From Salinihabitans flavidus (lineage in GTDB: Bacteria > Pseudomonadota > Alphaproteobacteria > Rhodobacterales > Rhodobacteraceae), in contig NZ_FODS01000017.1 in assembly GCF_900110425.1 (NCBI RefSeq), forward strand, positions 1 to 64,000: a stretch of 64,000 nt of DNA, in the 5' to 3' direction. Below are positions 44,540 to 55,021 of this stretch, piece by piece; positions within the stretch are counted from its first letter, which is position 1, and each line of letters starts with the position of its first letter. The notes below the pieces were generated by a model. The model was not told where the DNA came from and made no database searches. It was given only the letters and a program-made list of their open reading frames with translations. Position numbers and translations under genes: made by a program.

Positions 44540-46699
44540 ATGCAGGAACCAGCCATCACCGAAGAGTTGATCGCCGCCCACGGTCTCAAACCCGACGAAT
44601 ACGCGCGTATCCTCGACATCATGGGCCGAGAGCCGACCTTCACGGAGCTTGGCATCTTTTCGGCCATGTGGAATGAGCATTGTTCCTACAAGAGTTCCAA
44701 GAGGTGGCTGCGCACCCTGCCCACCACCGGTCCGCAGGTGATCTGCGGCCCCGGAGAGAATGCGGGAATCGTCGATATCGGCGATAATCAGGCCGTCGTC
44801 TTCAAGATGGAAAGCCACAACCACCCCTCCTACATCGAACCCTATCAGGGGGCGGCCACGGGTGTCGGAGGCATTCTGCGCGATGTTTTCACGATGGGCG
44901 CGCGCCCCGTCGCCGCGATGAACTCCCTGTCCTTCGGCGAGATCACTCACCCCAAGACGCGCCAGCTCGTCAATGGCGTGGTCGAGGGGATCGGCGGCTA
45001 TGGCAACTGCTTCGGCGTGCCCACCGTGGGCGGAGAGGTGCGCTTTCACGCTGCCTATAACGGCAACTGCCTTGTCAACGCCTTTGCCGCGGGCCTCGTG
45101 GACGCCGACAAGATCTTCTACTCCGCCGCCTCGGGCGTGGGCATGCCTGTGGTCTATCTTGGCGCGAAAACCGGGCGCGACGGTGTCGGGGGCGCCACAA
45201 TGGCCAGCGCCGAGTTCGACGAGAGCATCGAGGAAAAGCGCCCAACCGTGCAGGTGGGCGATCCCTTCACCGAAAAACGCCTTATGGAGGCGACGCTGGA
45301 GCTGATGGCGACTGGCGCGGTGATCTCGATTCAGGACATGGGCGCGGCCGGGCTGACCTGTTCGGCCGTCGAGATGGGCGACAAGGGCGGTCTGGGCGTC
45401 AAGCTCCACCTCGAACGTGTGCCGCAGCGCGAAGAGGGCATGACCGCCTACGAGATGATGCTGTCGGAATCGCAGGAACGCATGCTCATGGTCCTGCGCC
45501 CGGAAAAAGAGGAGGAGGCGCGGGCCGTCTTCGACAAATGGGATCTCGATTTTGCCATCGTCGGCGAAACCATCCCCGAGGATCGCTTTCTCATCCTGCA
45601 CAACAATGTGGTGAAGGCCGATCTGCCGCTGGCCACCCTGTCGGGCTCCGCGCCCGAATACGACCGCCCCTGGGTCGAGACGCCCGCGCCAGAGCCGCTT
45701 CCGGATCTGCCGGGGATTGACCCGGTGGATGGGCTGCGCGCGCTGATCTCCTCGCCCAACTACGCCGCGAAACAATGGGTCTATGACCAGTATGACAGCA
45801 TGGTCATGGCCGACACGGTGCGCGGCCCCGGTCTCGGCGCTGGGATCATCCGGATTCACGGCACCGACAAGAAGCTCGCCTTCACATCGGACGTGACCCC
45901 GCGGTACGTGCGCGCCAATCCCTTCGAGGGCGGCAAACAGGCCGTGGCGGAGGCGTTCCGCAACCTTTGCGCAATGGGGGCAAAACCGCTGGCCTCGACC
46001 GACAACCTCAATTTCGGCAACCCCGAAAAGCCCGAGATCATGGGGCAGTTCGTGGGCGCCATCAAGGGGATCGGCGCGGCGGTGTCCGCGCTTGACATGC
46101 CCATCGTATCTGGCAACGTCTCGCTCTACAATGAAACCGACGGTCAGGGCATCCTGCCCACGCCGACGATCGGCGCCGTGGGCCTGATCGCCGCCGATGA
46201 AGAGCCGATCATCGGCGAGGTGCGCGACGGTCATGTTGCCGTTCTCGTCGGGGAGACATCGGGCCATCTTGGTCAGTCCGCCCTTCTCCACGAGGTGTTC
46301 AACCGCGAGGATGGCGATGCCCCTCATGTCGATCTGGACGCGGAACGGCGCAACGGCGATTTCATCCGCGCCAACCGGGAGTTGATCAAGGCCTGCACCG
46401 ATCTGTCGGACGGTGGGCTCGCGCTCGCGGCGTTCGAAATGGCCGAGTCCGCAGGTGTGGGCGTTTACCTTGATACCGCCGACACCGCGACACTCTTCGG
46501 AGAGGATCAGGCGCGCTATCTCGTGGCCTGCAATTTCGATCAGGCCGAGGCGCTGATGATCGCCGCCGGTCGCGCCGGGGTGCCGATTTCATCGGTCGGG
46601 CGCTTCACCGGAAGCACCGTGCGCTTCGGAAGGTCCGAGGCGCCGCTGTCAGAGCTGGCAGAGATCTACCGCAGCAGCTTCGCCGCCGCGCTGGCCTGA
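44540..46699 (+). CDS. purL: Phosphoribosylformylglycinamidine synthase subunit PurL (small form)
   Basis: 719 aa, the short PurL used with separate PurQ and PurS. It is the fourth step of purine synthesis (ATP-dependent FGAR to FGAM). [15 protein letters not shown] with the catalytic His, [23 protein letters not shown], and the repeat half ([26 protein letters not shown]) are intact. The ATG at 44540 fits the family N-terminus. purQ and purS are not adjacent in this window. Confidence 0.97.
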   Translation: MQEPAITEELIAAHGLKPDEYARILDIMGREPTFTELGIFSAMWNEHCSYKSSKRWLRTLPTTGPQVICGPGENAGIVDIGDNQAVVFKMESHNHPSYIEPYQGAATGVGGILRDVFTMGARPVAAMNSLSFGEITHPKTRQLVNGVVEGIGGYGNCFGVPTVGGEVRFHAAYNGNCLVNAFAAGLVDADKIFYSAASGVGMPVVYLGAKTGRDGVGGATMASAEFDESIEEKRPTVQVGDPFTEKRLMEATLELMATGAVISIQDMGAAGLTCSAVEMGDKGGLGVKLHLERVPQREEGMTAYEMMLSESQERMLMVLRPEKEEEARAVFDKWDLDFAIVGETIPEDRFLILHNNVVKADLPLATLSGSAPEYDRPWVETPAPEPLPDLPGIDPVDGLRALISSPNYAAKQWVYDQYDSMVMADTVRGPGLGAGIIRIHGTDKKLAFTSDVTPRYVRANPFEGGKQAVAEAFRNLCAMGAKPLASTDNLNFGNPEKPEIMGQFVGAIKGIGAAVSALDMPIVSGNVSLYNETDGQGILPTPTIGAVGLIAADEEPIIGEVRDGHVAVLVGETSGHLGQSALLHEVFNREDGDAPHVDLDAERRNGDFIRANRELIKACTDLSDGGLALAAFEMAESAGVGVYLDTADTATLFGEDQARYLVACNFDQAEALMIAAGRAGVPISSVGRFTGSTVRFGRSEAPLSELAEIYRSSFAAALA

Positions 46700-46731
46700 C
46701 GCGCGAACCACTCCCACAGGGGCCTGTCGGC

Positions 46732-48342
46732 TTACTCCCCCGTTCGCGGTGTCCTGATCCGGTCCAACAGGAACCGCGTTGATCCATCCCAGCGGTCCGG
46801 TGCTGTCTCGCCCCGCACCGCGGGCAGGATGGCACCGGCCAGTTCCTTGCCAAGTTCGACGCCCCATTGATCAAAGGAGTTGATCCCAAGCACGACCCCT
46901 TCGACAAACACCCGATGTTCATACAGAGCGACAATCTGGCCCAGCACATAGGGTGTGAGCTTTGGATACAGAAGCGTTGTCGAGGGCCGGTTGCCCGTAA
47001 AAACCCGGTGCCGCGCCAGCCTGTCGAGTGTCTTGCCGCTCAGCCCCCATGCCTCCACCTGACCGCGTGCGGTCTCCAGATCCCGCCCGGTCATGAGCGC
47101 CTTTGACTGTGCAAGGCAGTGCGCCACAAGGATCTCATGATGATCGACCAGATCCGCCTCATGCCCTTCCGCGCCCAGAAGGAACTCGCAGGGCACCACC
47201 TCCGTGCCCTGATGCAGAAGCTGGAAGAACGCGTGCTGCCCGTTGGTCCCGGCATCGCCCCAGACCACCGGCCCGCTGTCCGACTCAAGCGCGCTGCCAT
47301 CCATCGCCACGCGCTTGCCGTTCGATTCCATCTCAAGCTGCTGAAGATAGGCCGGCAGCCGCTCAAGCCGCTGCTCATAGGGGATCACCGCGCGGGTAGC
47401 ATGACCGCAGATCTGACGGTGCCACAACCCCACGAGCGCCAGCATCACCGGCATGTTCCGCTCTGGCTCCGCGCTCTGGAAATGCGCATCCATCGCCTGC
47501 CCGCCCTTCAGGAAGTCGAAGAAGGCATCCGGGCCGATGGAGATCATCAGCGACAGCCCGATCGGCCCCCACACCGAATACCGCCCCCCCACCCAGTCGC
47601 CAAAGCCGAACATTCGCTCTGGCGGAATACCGAAGGCGGCAACCTCTTCCTTGGCGGTGGAGATCGCCGCGAACTGCTGCGCCGGATCCTTGACGGCACG
47701 CGCCATCCACGCGCGCACCGCGCAGGCATTGGCCATCGTTTCCTGCGTGGTAAAGCTCTTGGAGGCCACAAGCACCAGCGTGCGCGCCGGATCCAGGCCG
47801 CCGAGTGTATCGGTCAGGTCGGCGCCGTCGACATTGGAGATGAAATGACAGCGCGGCCCGTCGTGATAGGGCTTCAGAGCCCGCACCGCCATCGACGGGC
47901 CCAGATCCGAGCCCCCGATACCGATATTGACCACATCCGTGATCCGCCCCCCCTGCCCAGCGATCCGCCCGTCGCGAACATCGGCGGCAAAGTCGGCCAT
48001 ACGTTCAAGCGTCGCGCGCACGCCGGGCATCACGTCCTGCCCGTCCACCGTGACCGGATCGCCGTCGAGATTGCGCAACGCCGTATGCAGCACCGCGCGC
48101 CCCTCGGTCGCGTTGATCGGTGCGCCACTGAACATCGCCGCGCGCCGCCCGGCCACATCAGCAGTTTCGGTCAACGCCACAAGCGCCCGGCGCGTATCCG
48201 TGTCGATATTCGTCTTGGAGTAATCAAAAAGAAGACCGTCATGAGAAACGGAAAAATCCTGCGCCCGCCCGTCTTCGGCAAACAGATCCAGGATCCGGCG
48301 CTCAAGGCTCTCGCGATGGCACCGCTTCAACGCGTCATTCAT
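46732..48342 (-). CDS. pgi: Glucose-6-phosphate isomerase
   Basis: 536 aa. It interconverts glucose-6-P and fructose-6-P. Motifs: VNIGIGGSDLGPSM (about 139-152), ASKSFTTQET phosphate-binding loop, FGDWVGGRYSVWGPIGL (PGI signature 1 area) and GINSFDQWGVELGK (signature 2 with catalytic Lys). Last gene of the zwf-pgl-pgi operon. In an Entner-Doudoroff organism it returns fructose-6-P to the pathway. It converges with purL. Confidence 0.97.
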   Translation of the reverse strand: MNDALKRCHRESLERRILDLFAEDGRAQDFSVSHDGLLFDYSKTNIDTDTRRALVALTETADVAGRRAAMFSGAPINATEGRAVLHTALRNLDGDPVTVDGQDVMPGVRATLERMADFAADVRDGRIAGQGGRITDVVNIGIGGSDLGPSMAVRALKPYHDGPRCHFISNVDGADLTDTLGGLDPARTLVLVASKSFTTQETMANACAVRAWMARAVKDPAQQFAAISTAKEEVAAFGIPPERMFGFGDWVGGRYSVWGPIGLSLMISIGPDAFFDFLKGGQAMDAHFQSAEPERNMPVMLALVGLWHRQICGHATRAVIPYEQRLERLPAYLQQLEMESNGKRVAMDGSALESDSGPVVWGDAGTNGQHAFFQLLHQGTEVVPCEFLLGAEGHEADLVDHHEILVAHCLAQSKALMTGRDLETARGQVEAWGLSGKTLDRLARHRVFTGNRPSTTLLYPKLTPYVLGQIVALYEHRVFVEGVVLGINSFDQWGVELGKELAGAILPAVRGETAPDRWDGSTRFLLDRIRTPRTGE

Positions 48343-48346
48343 ACAC

Positions 48347-49024
48347 TCACTCCGTCCAGTGAACCGTGGTCCCGCCCAGAACCGCCTGCACCGGCGCCTC
48401 CTCCGGCGGAAGTTTCAGGGCCCGTTCAAGCGCGGCGCGCTTCTCGTCCCCGGAAATCAGCAAATGCTTGGACAGCGCGCCATTGAGCACCCGCGCGGTC
48501 AGCGTCACGCGCGCTTCCTGGCGGCTCGGCTCACGCACCGCCATCAGGATCGGCGCGTCGGGCGCCAGCGCCTGCTCCAGCCCCTCCATCCCCGGAAACA
48601 GAGAGGCCACATGCATGTCCGGGCCCATCCCCATCAGCGCCACCGCGATGGGCAGCTCCGGCCCGATCATCGATTCCAGTTCGGCCAGAACCTCCTCGGG
48701 CTCATGCGCAGCCGTGTAAAGCGGCAGGAACCGAGCCGCTGCGGCGCGCGCGGTCAGAAGCCGCTCTTTCACCAGCCGCGTGTTGGAGCACGGATCGTCC
48801 TCGGGCACCCAGCGTTCGTCGGTCAGTACGACGTCGATCCGCTCCCATTCCAGGTCGGCGGCGCACAGATCGTCGAACACCGGCCCCGGGCTCGTGCCCC
48901 CCGGCACCGCCAGTAACACACGCGCGCTTTCGTCCTGCATCAGCGCACTGTTCAATTCCCCGGCGATCGTGTTGGCCAGGTCAATGGCGAGCATCTCCTC
49001 ATCGGGATAGGTCTCCAGTTTCAT
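48347..49024 (-). CDS. pgl: 6-phosphogluconolactonase
   Basis: 225 aa, DevB/NagB-like fold. It hydrolyses 6-phosphogluconolactone. VPGGTSPGPVFDDL is the phosphate loop; VVLTDERWVPEDDPCSNTRLV and ALMGMGPDMHVASLFPG hold the catalytic residues. The ATG at 49024 overlaps the zwf stop by 4 bp (ATGA). pgi follows after a 4-bp gap. Confidence 0.95.
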   Translation of the reverse strand: MKLETYPDEEMLAIDLANTIAGELNSALMQDESARVLLAVPGGTSPGPVFDDLCAADLEWERIDVVLTDERWVPEDDPCSNTRLVKERLLTARAAAARFLPLYTAAHEPEEVLAELESMIGPELPIAVALMGMGPDMHVASLFPGMEGLEQALAPDAPILMAVREPSRQEARVTLTARVLNGALSKHLLISGDEKRAALERALKLPPEEAPVQAVLGGTTVHWTE

Positions 49025-50472
49025 GAACCGATCTCCCTCCATTCGCGCCCGTCCCGGCGGATCAGCATCGCGGCATCATCCGGTCCGGCGGAGTAGGCAT
49101 CATAGGGTTTAGGGGCGTCCCCGCGCGATTCCCAGCCCCGAATCACCGGGTCGGTCCAGGCCCATGCCGCCTCGACCTCGTCGTCGCGCATGAACAGGGT
49201 CTGGTTGCCCCGGATCACATCCATGATCAGCCGCTCATAGGCATCCGGCGCGTCAGCGTCCGAACCCAGCGCCTCGGCGAAACTCATGTCGAGCGGGACG
49301 TCCACAAGTCGCATGCCCCCCGGTCCCGGATCCTTGATCGTCACCTTGAGCGTGATCCCCTCATCGGGCTGCAACTTGATCCGCAACTCGTTGCGGTGCC
49401 GACCCGCCTCTGGCCCGAAAATCGAATGCGGCGCGTCCTTGAACACCACCGTGATCTGGCTGTCGCGCGCACGAAGCCGTTTGCCCGTGCGCAGGTAGAA
49501 CGGTGTGCCCGCCCACCGCCAGTTGCTCAGATGACACTTGAGCGCGATGAAGCTCTCGGTTCTTGATCTGGGATTGTCCACATCCTCGCGATAGCTGGCA
49601 ACGCCTTCCGCGGCGGTATACTGCCCGCGCACGATGTGGTGCGGCTCCACCGGGTCGAGCGCGCGGATCACCTTGAGCTTCTCGTCCCGCACCGTGTCGG
49701 GCTCGAATTTCGCGGGCGGCTCCATCGCGATGAGACACAAAAGCTGCATCAGATGATTCTGCACCATGTCGCGCATGGCGCCCGCCTTCTCGTAGAACGC
49801 GGCGCGGCCGGCCACGCCCACGCGCTCAGCAACCGTGATCTGGATGTGATCGACATACTGCGAATTCCACAGCGGCTCGAACAGCATGTTGCCGAAGCGC
49901 ACCGCCATCAGGTTCTGAACCGTTTCCTTGCCGAGGTAATGGTCAATCCGATAGATCTGGCGCTCGTTGAATCGGGCCGCCAGCGCCGCATTCAGCGCCT
50001 GCGCGCTCTCAAGGTCGTGACCGAATGGCTTTTCCACGACAATCCGGCTACCGGCATCGGTCAGCCCACCCCCGGCCAAACGCTCCGCCAGATCCCCGAA
50101 CAAGCTCGGCCCGACGGAGAAGTAAAACGCCCGAAGCCGCCCCGGATGCAGCCGCGCGGCAAGATCGGCCCAACCCCGCTCTCCCTGCGCATCCAGAGAA
50201 ATGTAATCCAGCAGCTCCAGAAACTCATTCAAGCCACAAATACTGCACTCTTCGCGTTTGCTGAACTCATGGATGGCGCTGGCGACGAACTCCCGGTAGC
50301 CCTGTTGGCCGATCTCGCTCCGACCGGCGCCGATAATCTCGGTCTCGGATGGAATCTGCCCCGCACAGAACCGCCGGAACAGTCCCGGCAGGATCTTGCG
50401 CCGCGCCAGATCCCCGGTGCCACCGAAGATGATCAGGTCGAAAGGATCGACGGGAATGACTCGCGAAACCAT
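49021..50472 (-). CDS. zwf: Glucose-6-phosphate 1-dehydrogenase
   Basis: 483 aa. First oxidative step from glucose-6-P, NADP-dependent. IIFGGTGDLARRKILPGL is the dinucleotide site, EKPFGHDLESAQ follows, and the active site is RIDHYLGKETVQN. First gene of zwf-pgl-pgi, feeding the Entner-Doudoroff pathway, the main glucose route in this group; edd and eda are not in the window. AAGAGGA precedes the ATG. Confidence 0.97.
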   Translation of the reverse strand: MVSRVIPVDPFDLIIFGGTGDLARRKILPGLFRRFCAGQIPSETEIIGAGRSEIGQQGYREFVASAIHEFSKREECSICGLNEFLELLDYISLDAQGERGWADLAARLHPGRLRAFYFSVGPSLFGDLAERLAGGGLTDAGSRIVVEKPFGHDLESAQALNAALAARFNERQIYRIDHYLGKETVQNLMAVRFGNMLFEPLWNSQYVDHIQITVAERVGVAGRAAFYEKAGAMRDMVQNHLMQLLCLIAMEPPAKFEPDTVRDEKLKVIRALDPVEPHHIVRGQYTAAEGVASYREDVDNPRSRTESFIALKCHLSNWRWAGTPFYLRTGKRLRARDSQITVVFKDAPHSIFGPEAGRHRNELRIKLQPDEGITLKVTIKDPGPGGMRLVDVPLDMSFAEALGSDADAPDAYERLIMDVIRGNQTLFMRDDEVEAAWAWTDPVIRGWESRGDAPKPYDAYSAGPDDAAMLIRRDGREWREIGS

Positions 50473-50643
50473 GAATTCCTCTTGCCCGTGCGTGGTTTAC
50501 CCCGCTCAACGCGGGCCGCATCACGCCTTGCAGCCCAACTCTAGCAGCAATCGCTGCCATCACAACTCCGTCAAAGGTGCCAAAGCGGGTTTTGTGTTCT
50601 TCCCCAATTGACTACCAAGACGCCATAGACAGAAGAGGATACG

Positions 50644-51585
50644 ATGAAAGACATCGCCAATACCGGAAAGTTCAACGACCGTTTCGTGACCGCCGACGGT
50701 CAGGATCGTGCCTCCGTGCCGCTCAGCGACCCGCAGACACTCTGGTTCAATACCGGGACCTTGTGCAACATCGAATGCAACAACTGCTACATCCTCAGTT
50801 CTCCCACGAACGACGCGCTGGTCTATATCACCCCCGATGAGGTCAGCGCCTATCTCGATCAACTCGAATCCCGCGACTGGCGCGTGCGTGAGATCGGCTT
50901 TACCGGCGGGGAGCCGTTCATGAACCCCGACATGATCGAAATGGCCCGACGGTCTCTGGCGCGCGGCTATGAGGTTCTGATCCTGACCAACGCAATGCGC
51001 CCGATGATGCGCCCGAAGGTGCAGGAGGGTCTGCGCGCCCTTCAGGCGGAGTTCGGCGACAGGCTCACGCTCCGAATCTCGCTCGATCACTGGCAGGCGG
51101 AGGTGCATGACGCCGAACGCGGCGCGGGCAGCTTCGCCCGCACGCTCGCCGGAATGCGCTGGCTGCGCGATGCGGGTTTGCGCATGACGGTGGCGGGCCG
51201 CAGCCTCTGGCACGAGGGCGAAGCCAAGGCGCGCGCCGCCTATGCCCGGCTCTACACTGAAAACGGCTTTGCCATCGACGCCGAAGATCCGGCGCAAACC
51301 GTGCTGTTTCCCGAAATGGACGAGACGGTGGACGTGCCCGAGATCACGACCGGATGCTGGGACATCCTCGGGAAATCCCAGTCCGACGTGATGTGTTCCA
51401 GCTCGCGCATGGTGGTTAAGCGCAAAGGCGCCGCGCGGCCCGCCGTGATCGCCTGCACCCTGCTGCCCTACACCCCGGAATTCGAGCTTGGCGAAACGCT
51501 TGCCGAGGCCGAGGGAGAGGTGCGTCTCAATCATCCCCACTGCGCGAAGTTCTGTGTGCTGGGCGGGGCAAGCTGCTCGTCCTGA
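50644..51585 (+). CDS. Radical SAM protein of unknown substrate
   Basis: 313 aa. The radical SAM cluster motif is Cys41-x3-Cys45-x2-Cys48 (LCNIECNNCYI). IGFTGGEPFMNPDMI gives the SAM-binding GGE motif at about 97-99, and LTLRISLDHWQ continues the partial TIM barrel. Extra cysteines in the C-terminal third (TTGCWDI, DVMCSSSRM, IACTLLPY, HCAKFCVLGGASCSS) suggest a second iron-sulfur cluster of SPASM/twitch type. No peptide precursor or cofactor gene lies beside it, so the substrate is not predictable. AGAAGAGG precedes the ATG. Confidence 0.88.
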   Translation: MKDIANTGKFNDRFVTADGQDRASVPLSDPQTLWFNTGTLCNIECNNCYILSSPTNDALVYITPDEVSAYLDQLESRDWRVREIGFTGGEPFMNPDMIEMARRSLARGYEVLILTNAMRPMMRPKVQEGLRALQAEFGDRLTLRISLDHWQAEVHDAERGAGSFARTLAGMRWLRDAGLRMTVAGRSLWHEGEAKARAAYARLYTENGFAIDAEDPAQTVLFPEMDETVDVPEITTGCWDILGKSQSDVMCSSSRMVVKRKGAARPAVIACTLLPYTPEFELGETLAEAEGEVRLNHPHCAKFCVLGGASCSS

Positions 51586-51673
51586 ACGGTGCGTTCGGCG
51601 CCTCCGCGCCGCAAGCGGTTCTCCCAACAGTGCGGCACGTTAACCGGCTCGGCTCATGCAAGGCCGGAAAACG

Positions 51674-51728
51674 ATGCCGACGCGATACCGACAAAATACC
51701 GACGTTATACCGACGTTATACCGACAGG
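51674..51728 (+). repeat. Phased 11-bp tandem repeat array, copy D (5 units)
   Basis: ATGCCGACGCG, ATACCGACAAA, ATACCGACGTT, ATACCGACGTT, ATACCGACAGG. It is the longest copy, one unit more than the others, 89 bp after the radical SAM stop and 51 bp beyond the stop of the leftward usg gene. Confidence 0.85.
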
Positions 51729-51779
51729 CGAAATCCGGCATTTCCGCGAATTTGTCGCAACGATTAATGCGGGCCCGCG

Positions 51780-52049
51780 TCAGTGGAAGGTGAACTCTCC
51801 GACCACATTGCGCCACTCGCCCGGAGAGATCATCTTGCGATGTGCGAAGCGGACTGAATGCAGCGGACCGTCGATCTCATTTTGCCAGAATTCTATGAAT
51901 TCGAACAACCGCTTATGGTCCGGCGCCTGATCGTAATCCTGCCAGACAAAGCTGTTGATGACATGGATATGATCGGGCATCCGATAGAACATTTCCGCCG
52001 TGGTAAGCCCATACCCCTTGAGCATCATTTCGGTTTCGGACATGGCCAT
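51780..52049 (-). CDS. usg: Usg family protein
   Basis: 89 aa, compact and conserved in alphaproteobacteria: LKGYGLTTAEMFYRMPDHIHVINSFVWQDYD, then FPELFEFI-like KRLFEFIEFWQNEIDGPLHSVRF. The function is unknown; the name comes from genes near aspartate-semialdehyde dehydrogenase. AGGAGG is 8 bp before the first ATG (52049), which decides the start over the internal Met3. Its upstream region is strikingly AT-rich. Confidence 0.9.
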   Translation of the reverse strand: MAMSETEMMLKGYGLTTAEMFYRMPDHIHVINSFVWQDYDQAPDHKRLFEFIEFWQNEIDGPLHSVRFAHRKMISPGEWRNVVGEFTFH

Positions 52050-52092
52050 TTTCGCGCCTCCTGAACTGCCTTATAAACCCATGATGCCATCA

Positions 52093-52105
52093 ATAATTTA
52101 ATTAT
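52093..52105. promoter_or_regulatory. AT-only palindrome upstream of usg
   Basis: ATAATT-T-AATTAT is a perfect palindrome in an AT-rich stretch (about 52088-52122) that contrasts with the GC-rich surroundings. It lies 44 bp upstream of usg and could be a promoter element or operator; no regulator is suggested. Confidence 0.35.
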
Positions 52106-52241
52106 CAATAAAAACAATATGTTAGCAGCGCCTCTCCGTGGCTGCCAAAGCATCTGGGGAAGGCCCATTGCAGCCCATATCCTGCCTCTGTTATAAGTCG
52201 GGTAACAAGATATAGTCCGCGCAGAAAAAGCGAGCACATAC

Positions 52242-54965
52242 GTGAGCGATACGCCAGAACCACCTGAAAACGAAGAAGAATCCGGCCCCGGCCATATGGC
52301 GCACGATGGACCTACAATTTCCATCGAAGACGAGATGCGGGCCTCCTATCTCGATTACGCGATGAGCGTGATCGTGAGCCGGGCCATTCCCGATCTTCGT
52401 GACGGTCTCAAGCCGGTTCACCGCAGAATCCTCTATGCGATGAACGAAACCGGCAACACCCACGACAAGCCCTACCGCAAATCGGCGCGGCCGGTGGGCG
52501 ATGTGATGGGCCGCTACCATCCCCACGGCGACAGTGCGATCTACGATGCCCTCGTGCGCATGGCGCAGGATTTTTCCATGTCGCTGCCACTGCTCGACGG
52601 CCAGGGCAACTTCGGCTCGATGGACGGCGACAACGCCGCCGCCATGCGCTATACCGAAGTCCGCATGGACAAGCCCGCCTCCTACATGCTGGCGGACATT
52701 GACAAGGAAACCGTTGATTTCCAGGACAATTACGACGGCAAGGATCGCGAACCAATGGTTCTGCCGGCGCGATTTCCGAACATGCTCGTCAACGGCGCCG
52801 GGGGCATCGCCGTGGGTATGGCGACCAATATCCCGCCGCATAACCTCGGCGAGGTGATTGACGCCACCCTTGCGCTGATTGAGGATCCTGATCTGAGTTC
52901 GGAACAACTGCTCGCGTATGTCCCTGGCCCCGATTTTCCAACCGGCGGGATCATGCTCGGTCGGTCCGGTGCGCGCAAAGCCTATCTCGAAGGGCGCGGC
53001 TCGGTCATCATCCGGTCCAAAACCCGCGTGGAGGAACTGCGCAAGGATCGCTATGCCATCGTCATCGACGAGATCCCGTATCAGGTGAACAAGGCCACGA
53101 TGATCGAGAAGATCGCCGAGGCCGCTCGCGAGAAACGCATCGAAGGCATCGCCCATGTTCAGGACGAATCCGATCGCTCCGGCGTCCGCGTGGTTGTTGA
53201 ACTGAAACGCGACGCGACACCGGAAGTGGTGCTCAATCAGCTTTTCCGATTCACCCCGATGCAGACCTACTTCGGTTGCAACATGCTCGCCCTGAATGGC
53301 GGGCGGCCCGAACAACTTACGCTGCGCAAGTTCCTGACATCCTTCATTGATTTCCGCGAAGATGTGGTCGCGCGGCGCACCGCCTACCTGCTGCGCAAGG
53401 CCCGCGAACGCAGTCATGTTCTGTGTGGTCTGGCCGTCGCGGTGTCCAATGTGGATGAGGTGGTCGCCACAATTCGCGGCTCTGCCGACGCCGCCGAGGC
53501 CCGCGAGAAACTCATGACACGGCGCTGGCCCGCTTCCGACATCGCATTTTATATCAGGCTGATCGACGATCCGACCCACACGATGAACGAGGACGGAACC
53601 TACAATCTCTCCGAGCTTCAGGCGCGTGCCATCCTCGATCTGCGCCTGCAACGCCTGACCCAGATCGGCGTGAAAGAGGTAACGGACGAGCTTGAGGATC
53701 TGGCTGGCAAAATCAAGGAATACCTGGAGATTCTCTCTTCCCGCGACCGGATCAAGGGGATCATCGTGAGCGAACTGCAAGAGGTGAAAGACCTTTTCGC
53801 CGTGCCGCGCCGCACCGAGATCGCCGACTGGTCCGGTGATATGGAGGACGAGGACCTGATCGAGCGTGAGGACATGGTCGTAACCGTGACCTCCGGCGGT
53901 TATATCAAGCGCACCGCGCTATCCGACTTCCGCGCACAGCGCCGCGGCGGCAAGGGCCTCGCCGGGATGCAGACCAAGGACGAGGACGTGGTGACCACGC
54001 TTTTCGTGGCCAACACCCATACGCCGCTTCTGTTCTTCACAACGGAAGGGATGGTCTACAAGCTCAAGACCTGGCGCTTGCCGTTGGGCGGGCGCACCTC
54101 ACGCGGCAAGGCGGTGGTCAATATCCTTCCCATTCCCACAGGGGTCGGCATCGCCGCGATCATGCCTGTGGACGTTCCCGAAGCAGAGTGGGACAACCTT
54201 CAGATCATGTTCGCCACCTCGGCGGGCAATGTGCGGCGCAACGCGCTCAGCGATTTCACCAACGTCAAGCGGAACGGCAAGATCGCCATGAAACTGCCCG
54301 ACGGGGTGGAACTGGTGAATGCGCGCATCTGCACCGAGAACGATGACATCATGCTGGTGACGGATTCTGGCCGCGCAATCCGCTTTGCAACCACTGATGT
54401 GCGTGTCTTCAAGGGGCGCGATTCAACCGGCGTGCGCGGTATCCGGCTCAGCGATGGCGACCGTGTCGTGTCGATGTCGGTGATCCGCCATTTCGAGGCC
54501 ACGTCCGAAGAACGCGCCGCCTACCTGAAGATGCGGCGTGCGGTTGCGGGACTTCCCGATGACGTCGAGGGTGATGAAGATACCGTGGAAGGCTCCATCA
54601 CACAGGAACGCTATGCACAGATGTCGGCGGCCGAGAACCTGATTCTGACCATCACCGCCCGTGGCATGGGCAAGCTCAGCTCCAGCCATGACTACCCCCT
54701 GCGCGGTCGTGGGGGTCAGGGTGTGGCGGCCATGGACAAGGCAATGCGGGGCGGCGCTCTGATCGCGTCCTTCCCGGTGGACCTGGAGGATCAGATCATG
54801 CTTGCCACATCCAAGGGGCAGTCGATCCGGGTTCCGGTCGAAGGCATTTCCTTCCGCTCGCGCAGCGCCGGGGGGGTGAAGGTGTTCAACACCGGCCCCG
54901 ATGAGGAGGTGGTCAGCGTGGCCTGGATCGCCGATCAGGGAGACGAGGACGCGGCAGAGGAATAA
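52242..54965 (+). CDS. gyrA: DNA gyrase subunit A
   Basis: 907 aa from a GTG start. The catalytic tyrosine is Tyr137 ([10 protein letters not shown]). The quinolone-determining region [17 protein letters not shown] has Ser98 and Asp102, the wild-type residues equivalent to E. coli Ser83 and Asp87. The C-terminal pinwheel domain has the GyrA box region QRRGGKG. An acidic insertion (about 770-785, [12 protein letters not shown]) sits in the C-terminal domain. No good Shine-Dalgarno sequence is visible before the GTG. Confidence 0.97.
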   Translation: MSDTPEPPENEEESGPGHMAHDGPTISIEDEMRASYLDYAMSVIVSRAIPDLRDGLKPVHRRILYAMNETGNTHDKPYRKSARPVGDVMGRYHPHGDSAIYDALVRMAQDFSMSLPLLDGQGNFGSMDGDNAAAMRYTEVRMDKPASYMLADIDKETVDFQDNYDGKDREPMVLPARFPNMLVNGAGGIAVGMATNIPPHNLGEVIDATLALIEDPDLSSEQLLAYVPGPDFPTGGIMLGRSGARKAYLEGRGSVIIRSKTRVEELRKDRYAIVIDEIPYQVNKATMIEKIAEAAREKRIEGIAHVQDESDRSGVRVVVELKRDATPEVVLNQLFRFTPMQTYFGCNMLALNGGRPEQLTLRKFLTSFIDFREDVVARRTAYLLRKARERSHVLCGLAVAVSNVDEVVATIRGSADAAEAREKLMTRRWPASDIAFYIRLIDDPTHTMNEDGTYNLSELQARAILDLRLQRLTQIGVKEVTDELEDLAGKIKEYLEILSSRDRIKGIIVSELQEVKDLFAVPRRTEIADWSGDMEDEDLIEREDMVVTVTSGGYIKRTALSDFRAQRRGGKGLAGMQTKDEDVVTTLFVANTHTPLLFFTTEGMVYKLKTWRLPLGGRTSRGKAVVNILPIPTGVGIAAIMPVDVPEAEWDNLQIMFATSAGNVRRNALSDFTNVKRNGKIAMKLPDGVELVNARICTENDDIMLVTDSGRAIRFATTDVRVFKGRDSTGVRGIRLSDGDRVVSMSVIRHFEATSEERAAYLKMRRAVAGLPDDVEGDEDTVEGSITQERYAQMSAAENLILTITARGMGKLSSSHDYPLRGRGGQGVAAMDKAMRGGALIASFPVDLEDQIMLATSKGQSIRVPVEGISFRSRSAGGVKVFNTGPDEEVVSVAWIADQGDEDAAEE

Positions 54966-54996
54966 TCTGCCGGCGCGACTGGCGGAACCATCCCCC

Positions 54997-55021
54997 GAAG
55001 GCGGCCTCTCAGGCCGCCTTC
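54997..55021. terminator. Hairpin at the gyrA / M32 peptidase junction
   Basis: GAAGGCGGCC (54997-55006) pairs perfectly with GGCCGCCTTC (55012-55021), with a 5-nt loop. No long T-run follows on either strand. It spans the stop codon of the converging peptidase gene and may act as a shared 3' end. Confidence 0.6.

Noticed and set aside
44489-46327. A 612-codon open frame on the minus strand
   Set aside because: Antisense to purL, composition dominated by His/Arg/Gly/Asp, no ribosome binding site and no recognisable domain.
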